From Epiperipatus broadwayi (Eukaryota; Onychophora; Udeonychophora; Euonychophora; Peripatidae), in the NCBI GenBank assembly GCA_028023455.1, contig JAQFVV010006725.1:310001-374000 (forward strand): a stretch of 64,000 bases of DNA. Reading direction: 5' to 3'. Shown here one piece after another: positions 25,491 through 36,643 of the stretch (its first letter is position 1; every line of letters begins with the position of its first letter). A program made the translations under genes and the position numbers. A model generated the notes under the pieces. That model was not told the origin of the DNA. It saw only the letters and a list, made by a program, of their open reading frames with translations, and did not search any database.

Positions 25491-26661
25491 TTTTTTATCA
25501 TTTATATATTTTCAAATGGTATGTATATTTCTGTTTTTTTTTATTCTTCCATAAACTAATTATTAATTCCGGATGCTTTGCTTCTACAGTGTAATGGTAT
25601 AATGGCAGATTCTGGAGCTCAAAGTATATGGATTGTGATCCAGCTTTGTTACTACTTTGAGAAAATGTTTTATAAACTCCCAAACAATAAACCATTTTTT
25701 TTTTTTTTAAACTCCCATCTATATATAGCTGAAGAATTAATAATATAACATTATATGTTAAATGGTTGATTGAAGCATTATTTTAATTATACAAAGTATA
25801 TTCTATTATGCTGAAGACATTGCTGAACTCATTGAAAAAATTGGTTCTCATGTCAAGGAATGTTTCAAATGTAATTGGGTGACCATTCTCTTTAATTGTA
25901 TAAAAATGATATTTCTTGGCTTATCTTTATAAAGTAAGTACCTATTAAGATAAAAATCAAGCTGCATTATGTCTAGTGAACACATAATGTATTCACTGAT
26001 AGGATTCAAAAACTTGTAGAAATATTATTATTATTATTATTGGTAGAAAAATCTGTCAAAATAACATTTCCTTTTAATTGCTTTTAACTTTAAGAGATAT
26101 AGTAAAAATGAATAAAAATAATACTAATATTTTATTTTATAATGTTAAGAGTGCATAAAAAAAATGGAAATTTATTACTGATAAAATTTATATTTCTGAT
26201 CATAATCACTATTTCTTTAACTAAATTTTTAAGCAGATCTTACAGTACAAAAAAAATTCAGTATACAATACAAATAATGAGATCTAATATTACAAAAGTA
26301 TATGGCAAATTAATATTACAGAAGAGTGTTAAATGTACAAATGTAAAACAGTGAATAAGATAAGATTCAGTTTGATAAGATTTTAGATGCTGATGACCAA
26401 CATCTGTCAATGTTTGCCAATTTATAAATAAATTTTATTTTTCTGTTTACAGTCAATTGCACTGTTTGCATTTTACATGGTCATTCTCTTATGTTATGTC
26501 CAGACTTTTCAAACAAACTAACCTTAGTTTCAAAAAAAGAAATCCAAACAAAAAGACAGAAATTTATATATTTAATGTAATATAGTTAAATATTAATAAT
26601 TCATTAAATGTACATTTGATATGAGATTTAACTAGTAATATAATATTAATAGATAATCACC
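25491..26661. other. AT-rich DNA with ATT microsatellite
   Basis: (ATT)n is present at about 26022-26041. The part around 25800-25950 may be the eroded start of the adjacent PLE. Otherwise I see nothing. Confidence 0.4.
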
Positions 26662-26774
26662 AAATTCACCACTTTCTTTATTTTGCTGTAATATCTTATA
26701 TAAATGCAATTTATCCACTCTTCTTTGAACACTTTTTAGCAAAAACCATTTATTGTATATATACACAATCTTAT

Positions 26775-26803
26775 ATTCTGACTGTTCCTGCAGTCTTCTT
26801 CAG
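26775..26803 (-). ncRNA. Hammerhead-like core in left arm of 26662 element
   Basis: On the minus strand, CTGAAGA (26797-26803), then a GACTG-caggaa-CAGTC hairpin with perfect 5-bp pairing, then GAAT (26775-26778) where GAAA is expected. The right arm (27077-27096) has the intact GAAAC but has lost the hairpin. Together they suggest an ancestral core with both parts. Confidence 0.4.
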
Positions 26804-27076
26804 AGCTATGATGTAATGAATAAAATAAAATGCATAGCTATAAAATATAAAAAATGTAAACAATAACAACAAAAAAAATTTCTAAAAAACAATGTAAAAT
26901 ATAACAAAACATACTAAAACTGAAATAAATATAATCAAACCCAAATAAAATAATCTGGTTAATACAAAATAAAATATTCAATATAAATATAACATAAATA
27001 TAAATTATACATGTGTGTCCCATTTTTTATGGTATTATTTATAATTATCTATTTTATTTTGTTTATTATATCAGTT

Positions 27077-27096
27077 CTGAAGAAGACAATAGAAAC
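27077..27096 (+). ncRNA. Hammerhead-like core in right arm of 26662 element
   Basis: CTGAAGA (27077-27083), a collapsed stem II region, then GAAAC (27092-27096). Without the stem II hairpin this copy is probably inactive. Confidence 0.35.
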
Positions 27097-27191
27097 ATAA
27101 GATTGTGTATGCATATATATACAATAAATGATTTTTGCTGAAAAGTGTTCAAAGTAGAGTGGATAAATTGCATTTATAATAGATAATTACC

Positions 27192-29480
27192 TAGAAATTT
27201 TACAGCTCTGCCTGAAGACTTACTAAAATCATAATTAAGACTCAGATTGCTTTTAAATGTCCCTAAATCCCACTTGTAACCTTCATCTGGGATACTATTG
27301 GATATTAAGATCTATGCAGATCCTTTGTCTAATTGTTTATTCCAGCTCGATGTACTGGCTTTTTTTTTGGCTTATGTCTTAATCCCCTTTTTAATAATTC
27401 TCTGGGATTATGACTATCTATTCAAGAATGTATTTTTTTTATTTTAAGACTTGCCTTAAAAATAATTATTAGTTTTTAATTATTTTTTTTATTTTATTTT
27501 TTGATCTAAGTAGCTGATTAAGTTTTTTTTAAATTTTACATTCCTTTCATTATTAATCTTCTATTCTAATTATTATCACTTAATACAATTTAATATAAAT
27601 ATTAGTTTAGGTAATTTTACAGCATATATACTTTTTAATATACTAGTTGTATGTGTGTGTGTGAGTAGTTAACTTGCTCTTGAATCAGAATACATTGTGA
27701 ACTTTTATGGACAAAACTTGTATTTAATGCATAATCAGACTATAAATTTTGTCAATAATAAACATAAATTTATTGCTATAATAATGAACAAATGGGTTTA
27801 AAATATTTTATGAAGAATGTATGATTTTGTTTGTCTAGCAATTCTAGAACTCTCACAAATTACTAGGAGTATGCACAAAATTATTTGAATTCAGATAATT
27901 GTCTGCTTGTTTATAACATTTTGTGATAGTTTGGGATTGCTATATAACCGACTTACAATAATAGTTTTATGAAGTAAATCAATAAATGTGATTATTATTA
28001 TCATTTTGACAAGTAATTTACCGAACTATAAACTTTTTAGATATTCTATCAAACCAGTAGAAATCAGCTGAATCCCACTATTGAGTGTATTCAAATGTAT
28101 TTCTTTAATTCATCTTATTGGAAAGATCACATTTAAGATTATTTCTGATAATGGATACATATACCTTCTTAATAAAAATAAAATTAAAAAAAATTGTCAA
28201 CTTTCTATATGAAAATTAAACCCTTGAAGCATGTTGAAGTACGCATAATCTATTATTGCTTCAAGAAAAGAATGATAAAATCAAACTTTTACATATAGTA
28301 TAAATTCTGGTAAATTTGCATGTCTGTTCATATCTATATGTAGCCTTTTCTTTTCTTTTTTAAATGTTCATCTCAATCTTATTATCAGATTTACTTGTAG
28401 ATGTATTTCCAAATTTTTTTTACTGCTATTCTTCCATTATATTTATAGTCATTACTTTTTTATACTACTTTTTGTGATTTACCAGAGATAGAGAGACAGA
28501 TTCAAAAGCTAAAAATTCTTAGATCCATGCCTAATCTAACAATTGTAGTACTTGAACATCATATTACCTTCTGAACAATTAACCATTCAATTATTTTTTA
28601 TATGAATTGTTAAAAATTTTCAATTGTGCTGCCATCTAATCATTGTTTTGCATTATTACTATTTGAATATTGTCACTAAGAATTTTACTTTCATTGGGAT
28701 TGGGAAAATTGAAACAATTCATAGTTTATTGCAACATTTTTAGATTTAATAAACTAAATAAATAAAATCAAAAAAGATTATTTAACAACTGTCATATTTA
28801 ATACATAAAAGTTTTTTGCAACATTTCATTGAGCAGCAGAACATTTGCTAAAGAAGCTTATGATTATTTATCATTAAATTACCTTTTTCAGTATTATTTA
28901 TTTACATACAAAAAAGATATTATAGTTTATATTTCCATTTTACTACAATTTAAAAAGTAATATTAGCATTTGTGCATGGATTGTTAATACTATTGAATAA
29001 ATCAGAAAAAATGAAGCATCTATAAACTCTGAATTTGAAAATAGTTATCAAAAATTCAGGTAAGATAATAAAAGAAAAAGATATCTGCTTTATTACATTA
29101 ATAGTTTTTAATGTACTAATTAATAATAGTAAAATGTTAGAAGTTAATCTTGACTAGGTTGTATTCTGTATAAGCTATTGTTCTATAAATTCTAAGTTAA
29201 AATTTAAAAATAATCTACAAACATCTTTCAAAATTTTTTTGCATTGCTAATAAATTACCAAGTTAATTCAACTAATTTTCTATTTTTTTTTTTAATAATA
29301 AAGAATAAGTTATTAAAATAATATATCAAATACTTTTTCATAGAATTTTTATATTGTAGAATATGTAAAATGTTGGAACAATCAAATAACTGACATTTTA
29401 TTTAGAATTTTATTATAATACATTGATATCTATATAATAAATTCAATTGCATTGTTGAATTTTTTAAAATTAATCAAATT
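27192..29480. other. AT-rich intergenic DNA, nothing recognised
   Basis: A short (TG)n run lies at about 27650-27663. No exon, RNA gene or repeat family was recognised. Confidence 0.5.
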
Positions 29481-29534
29481 ATTTATTGCTCAGAAGTTCA
29501 TGAGAAGTTTGAGTATAAGAAATCACAACTGGGC

Positions 29535-29592
29535 TGCTATCCATGCACCTTGAGATCTAAAATCTGTTACTTTACCACTGCACTAAATCCCA
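29535..29592 (-). other. tRNA-like relic, possible SINE head
   Basis: On the minus strand, TAGTGCAGTGG (29575-29585) fits a pol III A box and is followed by GTAAAGTA as in tRNA D arms. About 30 bases on, GGTGCATGGATAGC sits where a B box would be but fits it poorly. It reads like an eroded tRNA-derived SINE head rather than a working tRNA gene. Confidence 0.35.
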
Positions 29593-29961
29593 CAGTGGAT
29601 TTATTATAGATAATAGTAAAATTTCTATTTAATCAGTTTATAACTGGGGGGAAAATTATAAAATACAATAAAATATTGAACCATTCATTTTATAGTGTTG
29701 CCTAGGATAATTTCCAAAAATTTAGATAATAAAATATTTTGTTGATCAAGAATAACTTTGCAATCAGATTAAATGGACAAATAAAAATCTTATGTTAATT
29801 TTTCTATGTCCAATCTCTGGGGTTTAATGAAGAATTAAGAGAAAATTATTTTGTTTCGTTGCCTGTATGATAAAAGAGTAACAACACTTGTTTTAATTAA
29901 TTCTGCAATATTCCTTATATTCATGTATAAACTTATATATTTTTTAGATTAAATGTGAGCT

Positions 29962-30833
29962 TTGTTTATTTTAAGAGAAATGTCACTAATTCACTCTTTC
30001 ATACAACAAATTAACTTGATACTTAACTCTAATCCTTACCCTACAATAATGTTGGAGGATTTTAACACTTCATACCAGCACTTTAATTCTAAGTATATTT
30101 ATTTTATAAATAGCCACCTCATGTATGCAGAGGGCTTCTTTCCTATGGATGCCTTTTCCTTTTATACTAAACAATATTCATCCCTCATTGATCTGGTCTA
30201 CTATTCCCCAGACCTTCATTTTATTATTGATCCTTGCCTTCAACCCTATTCCATTCTGATCACCTCATGTTTGTAATTAATTTATCAGTAGACTTATTCA
30301 CCTGGTTTTGTGAAGGCTTGAAGTCTATCACTCAAATTCTTCTTAAAGCCTCAACCCCAGAGGTAATTCTCTCTGGGACCTACATCTATTTTAGGAAAAT
30401 TGACATCCTGGACCTACCTCCAACAGAAGTGTGGTTTACTTTCATCAGTATACTTAACTCCATTATTTCATTTCATCCAGGAATAAGGATCCAACTTCAC
30501 TTTTTCAAAAGTTGAAGTCCATCAATAACACCCTGAAACATATGCCTCCGGTCCCTACTACAAAAGAATCGATTATGAGTCTTAAACAACAATATAAGGA
30601 CACTCAACAAATCATTGCAGATTATCTATCCACCAAGAAGTCAAGGATCTTCCTCAGCCAACCTCACAATTGGTCTAGGGGCTATATTAGATGAACCTTG
30701 GGCCATAGAGACAAATTAAATACTCCTTCCTCTATCAAAGTTGAAAATAAACTCTACTCAGGGAATAATATGATTAATGAAATCTTTTATTTCTTTAAGG
30801 CCAAGCTGACAAATTGCCCTCTTTTATTATATA
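29962..30833 (+). pseudogene. Non-LTR retrotransposon endonuclease relic
   Basis: The + strand carries an APE-type endonuclease region in two frames: NLILNSNPYPTIMLEDFNTS (with DFN from the usual GDFN), then SLIDLVYYSPDLHFIIDPC, then SDHLMFVINL after a frameshift near 30240. GDFN, the I-D-x-V-x block and SDH are the classic APE motifs. Downstream there is linker-like sequence (about 30510-30815: KQQYKDTQQIIADYLSTKK, then a stop and FYFFKAKLTNC). It stops abruptly where the giant-LTR element begins at 30834, so that insertion cut it before any reverse transcriptase. It is inactive. Confidence 0.65.
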
Positions 30834-33800
30834 TGTATATTATTTACAGACTTCATGCTAGAACAGTTTCCTTATGATTATGCCCACATCAGTGACCATT
30901 ATGGGATGTCATGCTGATATATATAGATAGAGTGTGGTTTGTTTATGTGCCAATGATTAGTTAAACAAGTTTTACATAATAGGTTTAAGAAAAGAAAAGC
31001 AATTTTAAATGATATATGATTAACTAATGACCTTCACAATATACATTTACAACGAGAGACACTTCAGTGTCCGAATAAATTAATATCGTGTATATGTAAG
31101 CAAGATATGATCGATGTCATTTCAATCACACAAGAAATCTACACATTATGCCAGGTAAATTGGTCTCTGACGTCCATTATATTTATTAAATATTAAACAA
31201 CAAAGATAAATAAATTTGAATACAATATAATAAACATTATATATTAATTCTTAAATTTAAAAATTATAAAAATAAAGAGAATTCATTTACACATGTGGAG
31301 GTCATTCGTCTAAGGGAAATAGCTTAATGCAAGCTTTTCATGCATAAATATAAATCCAATAATAAATTAAATGATTTAGTTAAATCATAGCATTACAGCT
31401 TACAGATTAGTTTTAGGCTTAATTCTAAATTATTATAACAAATGGCAGTGTGAGCATGATGCAGCAAAATATAAGATTCAGTCCATTTTTGGCTGATGTG
31501 ATGCTTCATCATTTATGTGGAAAAAAAGGAGTGCCCACTCTTAGGGTGGTGCTATACCTCAAGAGAGAGGAAAGTAGGGAGATGTGATGAACCAGCTGTC
31601 CTGGGGTCATCCCACATAGAGCTTCCATTACTCTTTTGAAAGGTGTCCTAGGGCACTTACAATGCCAAATAAAACATATAAATGAAGATGGGGGATTTGA
31701 AGTTCGCAATGATCTCCAAAATATGATAAAGCAAATAGATAACAATGATAGCTGACCTATGCTGGCAATGCTGTGAAACTACGATATGTATTTAACATGG
31801 CCTAAATATAAAGTTTTAATCTGGCACAATGGCATGACCTGTATACTAAACCAAATTAAATAACTTAAGTCTAAAACTATATGAATATCTTAATAATATA
31901 CAATTACATTTCCTTCATTAAATGGGCCTCACATGCATTTAGAATCAATAAGCATCATTTAACCTCATGATTGATTGACGCGAATTATTTCATTTTTTGA
32001 CCAATTCGCTCCCTGGTGAATTTTTTTGTAAGTTATATGTTAAAATGCATGTATTATATATAATTTGTGCTAGAAGACAGGAAATTCAAAAGTTCTGCTC
32101 TTATAATAGACATAAGCCCCATTGTGACATGTTCAGCCATTGTCTGTTCCCAAGGCTATAAAACATTCAGTGTTTTATGACATTAATAGTTCAAATGACC
32201 AAAAACTTGTTTATTTGCAAATTTATTATGTTTTTTTTTTTAAAAAATAATGTACACTATATTTATTATATATCAAGAAATATAAATTAATAACTTATTT
32301 TGACTTGAAATACTTTATTTTAAAAAATATAATGTTATATTAGCAGTGAATCTAAGCATGGCCTGGAAGAATTTAAAGCTTAGTTTCTACATCAGCAATT
32401 TATTTATACTTATGAGTAAGAAAATGTCACAGTTTTGCAATAAATATTAAAAAAAATTTAAACCTTTTAAAACAATTCATTAGATATAAGAGAAATAAAT
32501 AATTATTCATTTGGATGTTTAAAAGTAATAAGAATTAAGAAATATTTCATTGATTTTAAAAACTGAAAATAATCTTTCTAGAAATGATAATGTCTAACTC
32601 TTTGTTTTGTTTACAATCTCATTTTTTAAATATTTACAGAAACAAATGTGAACATTTAAAATGTATTTCAGTAGTAAACAAAAATAACTATCAAATGAAG
32701 TCAAATTTATTACATATCTTTCAGATATGTAATAATCATTTAATCATATACTTTACATTGATTTGTGAGACAAAGAAAAATATCAGAAAATGCTGAAATG
32801 TGAGTGCATGTCAAAAAGGTTAATACTATCATGCTCAAGGCACTACACATAAATGATTATTGCATTTAAGAAGGAATAATGAGTCATTATTATTTAAAAA
32901 TATTTTAACTGAAATTTAAGTAATAGCATTCTTAAATAATATTAGAGTTGTATTCAATAAATATATGTGTGGCAGTATTATAATAATAATCTACCTGAAA
33001 ACATAAATGACATTATTTAAATAAGTTCCCAATCCAGCAAGCAATGGTATTAAATAATTTGAAATAATTAAAATACCTGGAAATACTGAGGACTTATAAG
33101 TTAATATAAAATATAGGCTCACAGAGTTGAGTTGACTTGGCATATAAATTACATATTTAATAAAAGTAAACAGCAAATAATTATAATAAAATTCTACTGC
33201 ACTAAAATAAAATATAGAATCTAAAGCGTGAAAGAGATTATCCATTTACATATAGATTTGATAGCATTATAGAGTCATAATAAAAATATGATTATGATTA
33301 CAAGGCTAGTATTTAACAGATATAATAATTTAATACAAGTAAAATTATACAGTTATAGAGTTAAACAGAAAGATGGTAGAGAAAAGTTATCTTCCTCTGT
33401 AATAGCATGCTGATTTGACAGATACATTCTTCTGTGAGAAATTTATACTGGAGCATGGGTGGTTCTTGGTTTATGAGAAATGAAAATAGATTCTATTCTC
33501 AAATCATTTCAAATGCATTATGAGGCAGTCCAGCATCATATCATGGAGATGATCCTGAAAGGATAAGGTGGATGGCTGATCCTGAAAGGATCAGAAGAAA
33601 GTGGACGAAGTACCTCTACCCATTGGTCATAATATTTAAACTGGCATACATTCAGCTTAAGAACCGAATTTTAATTTTACTGATTGTTTTTTGACATCAA
33701 AATAAGCCCTATTTATACTCTGCTGGAATTTTCTAGGAATGCTTTTAAGAAAATCACCCAAGGCAAACTTACTTGTGAGATCTTGATCAGCAGGAAAATA

Positions 33801-34332
33801 TTTTTACTTTTGTGCAATAAAAGATGCAATAGACTTTGCATGACTTAATTTTGATTTAAAATATTTAAACCAATTTATTTCAATAGCTCAATTTCTCTAA
33901 ATTAATTAATGGATCTTGCTATTGTTTTCAAAATTTCCTGTCTTAAGACAACTTCGAGAACTTTCGAAATATTGCATTACCTACTGAAACCATTTTATGA
34001 ATATAAAATAATGTAACCAAAAATATAAAATATTAAATAAAATATATTAAAATATTTACATTACTTATATCTATCTGCTGCATATATGTAAGCACACATA
34101 CTCAACTCTACATGTTATAACAATAGTTATTTGAGAAAATTAATTTTATGAAACAAAATATTTATATTAACTTGGCTAAATGATTGTTTAGGGTCAGGCA
34201 GAGTTACATGGAGGTGCATGGTTGCTCTTTATATGATCTAGGCATGTGAGCAAATGGATTTGAACCCCATTTAGAGGTTAGTCAAGCAATGGCACATAAA
34301 GCATGAATTTGGATTACAGATTTATCACTTCA
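30834..34332 (-). repeat. Left LTR of element C
   Basis: 3.5 kb, of which 857 bp is a later TTAA-flanked insertion. Near the right end the minus strand reads GGGGTTCAAATCC, a B-box-like block present in both copies. The short open frame at 31509-31745 shows no motif and is not counted as a gene. Confidence 0.75.
31963..32819. mobile_element. TTAA-flanked insertion, piggyBac-like non-autonomous
   Basis: The partner LTR has a single ...ATTTAATACTATC at this place (about 46826-46840). Here the same site is interrupted by 857 bp bordered by TTAA on both sides (31959-31962 and 32820-32823). The insert starts CCTCATGA and its other end, inverted, starts CCTTTTTGA, so both ends begin CCT. TTAA duplication with CCY ends is typical of the piggyBac superfamily. 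No transposase frame is present, so it would be non-autonomous. The terminal inverted repeat is weak beyond the first bases. Confidence 0.6.
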
Positions 34333-34792
34333 TATTTTCCAAGTTTGAGAAGAAATAAAAAATCAACAACAAAAAAAAAACATTTTACTTCAAGATATGA
34401 GACTACAACAGAATTAGATTTGTCAATTTTTGTTAAAATATATCGGGTATTTTAGCCTCCCCCTCCCCATATAATTACACATTACTAAAAAACATTCAGG
34501 TCATCATTAGATTAGCATGCATTTAATTATTAATGGACATAAAACAAAAAGCCCACAATATAACAAACTCTAGTGATTACTTTACCCATGGTTGTCCAAG
34601 ATCACTTCTATTTTTTTAAGTCCCTAAGTCTTCTCTTATGATTCCTTGTTCTCACAATATGATTCCTTATCCTTCCCCAAGATCTGGGTATATAAGGATT
34701 AAAACAATGTTCTCCTGGGTTATAGATATGTTTCCAGGTCTCTTACTAAAATATCAAAAGGTGTTAAATACATGCTTTGATATATTATTATA

Positions 34793-36465
34793 TCATTCTT
34801 TACTAAAAGTGTTTTGCATTAAAAGAATTTGTCCAACTATCTTTGATATAATCGTATCCATTATTATAACATCTTCACCTTGAGAATTGGGAAGTTTTTC
34901 TATATCTTTTATGAAACTATCTTTCCCAAAATAGGTCCATGCCCTAAAAAAGATTTTACCTTCTCTGTTTAATGGCTTCAGCTCCTCATCAATTTTGTTA
35001 TGATCGTATGTCATAAATAAATGATTATTGGAATTATTAAAATGAGCATTATTGACCATATCTAAAGACCTGTCCACTTCCTTCATCTTTGTATCAGGAG
35101 GCCATTCAACATCACCAAAAATGGAAATCTCACCATTGCTACCATACCCAAAATTTAATTTTGATGTTTTCATCAATCCTTCATCACTTTTCCCCAGAAC
35201 ATCTTTACAGGTATTGTGAAAATATAACTCAGAATTATCAATTATGAGTTCAGAAGATTCATCCAAAACAGCTGCCATTGTTCCATCAATCACAGTTTTC
35301 ATAATCGATACAGGCACTCCATTAGGTAATAAACTGGTATCTTCACTTTGAGATGGTTTGATTTGAAGTAGACTTGAGACCCACTCCATTAGGTAATAAA
35401 CTGGTATCTTCACTTTGAGATGGTTTGATTTGAAGTAGACTTGAGACCCACATTTCATCAGTACTCTCTTCCTCCTTATCCAAATCCACTAGAGTAACAC
35501 TCTGATTATGAGTAATTTTTTATCGATCCAGAATCTAATTGTTTACATTTTTGTTGAAGAGTTGGCATTTGTCTTCACCAACATGGTCACATGAGGTTTC
35601 GGCCTGATTTTATTTGGTTGAGGTTCTGTGTCCTCTATTCCAATGTCTGTTAATAGCACTTCCATGGAAACTATCATATTTAGTTTCACCTCCAATATCC
35701 TTTGCTTTGAAGGTGGAACCATCTTCAAATCTTTCCAGTTCTATTGTGTGACTCATCAGATTCTCCATTTGGTTAACATCTTGTTGAAATTTTTTCCTTG
35801 TAGTATCCTCTACCTCATTCACAACTTCCATGTCCTCCATTATTGTGTTTGCCAAAATTGTTTCTACAATTATAAATCTCTGATTTTACTCCAGTTGATT
35901 GGTACTCTATATTCGTACTCATATCCTTTGGAGAATTTAGAGCAGTGGCCATATTTTTGATCTCCATTGATTTACATTCAACATCTACAGCCACATCATT
36001 AGCACCAGTCCACTGTACTTGAGATCATATCCTTCATCTTACTCTTATTCTCCTCAGCAGCTGGGACAGTCTCACTCTTGGCTGTTTTGATTTCATTTGA
36101 TTCTACACCACCAGCAGGATCACTCCCTTTTAAATCCAGCTAGGCTTCCTCTTTTTTTCCCTCAGGTCATGTTCTAAATCCACTTCTCATTTCCTTCATG
36201 AATTCTTCATGTTGCTTTTTGGCTTTTTCCCTTTGTTTTTTGAACTCTTTTTTTTTCATTTCCTCATTTTTGTTTTCTAAACTCTTTTCATGTCCTCAAA
36301 CATACTATACATCATGGTTATGAGCTTTTGTTCATCCTCTGCTTCTAGATCTATGCCATCTGATGCTTCTTTTGAGTAGTTCATTTTGTTTATTAAAGGC
36401 TGTAAAGATTTTGAATTCCTGATTTGCAATGGAAAATCCACATATCCCCCTTTCCCTCCAATCAT
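34793..36465 (-). pseudogene. Gag-like coding relic of element C
   Basis: The minus strand shows coding-like sequence across at least three frames. Near 36465-36180 it reads EQKLITMMYSMFEDMKR and, after a frameshift, a Lys/Glu-rich stretch (KQREKAKKQHEEFMKEMR) typical of a coiled coil. Next come KGSDPAGGVESNEIKTAKSE and an acidic region (35855-35610). The longest open part is 34793-35458, ending IVGQILLMQNTFSKE. A 67-bp tandem duplication (35316-35450) is read in two different frames, so the start of that open part is not original. I infer Gag from position and composition; there is no zinc knuckle, protease or RT. Confidence 0.45.
35316..35450. repeat. 67-bp tandem duplication
   Basis: Two almost exact copies of a unit starting ACTCCATTAGGTAATAAAC. 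The period is not a multiple of three, so it shifts the reading frame of the Gag-like relic. Confidence 0.85.
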
Positions 36466-36643
36466 CCCCTGCCTAGTACCATACTGCTATCCCCTAACCT
36501 TTAATATCTTTGAATGCTTTTTCCTATAATCCTACCCCATCTTCCCTATTATTTATAAGAATTTATGCTACCACGTATCCTCTTTATAGTAATAGTCATT
36601 TACAATAAATATACACAACAAAACAAATCTTAATACTATATAT

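Larger units (their letters stand above)
26662..27176. mobile_element. Inverted-repeat element with hammerhead-like cores
   Basis: Arms of about 110 bp (about 26699-26808 and 27070-27178) face each other across about 260 bp of AT-rich sequence. The insertion is bracketed by TAATAGATAATCACC (26647-26661) and TAATAGATAATTACC (27177-27191), a 15-bp target duplication with one mismatch. Each arm carries CTGAAGA followed by a GAA-containing block and then ATAAGATTGTGTAT, the layout seen at the ends of PLEs that carry hammerhead motifs. It has no coding frame. It is probably a non-autonomous, PLE-related element or a back-to-back pair of truncated ends. Confidence 0.7.
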
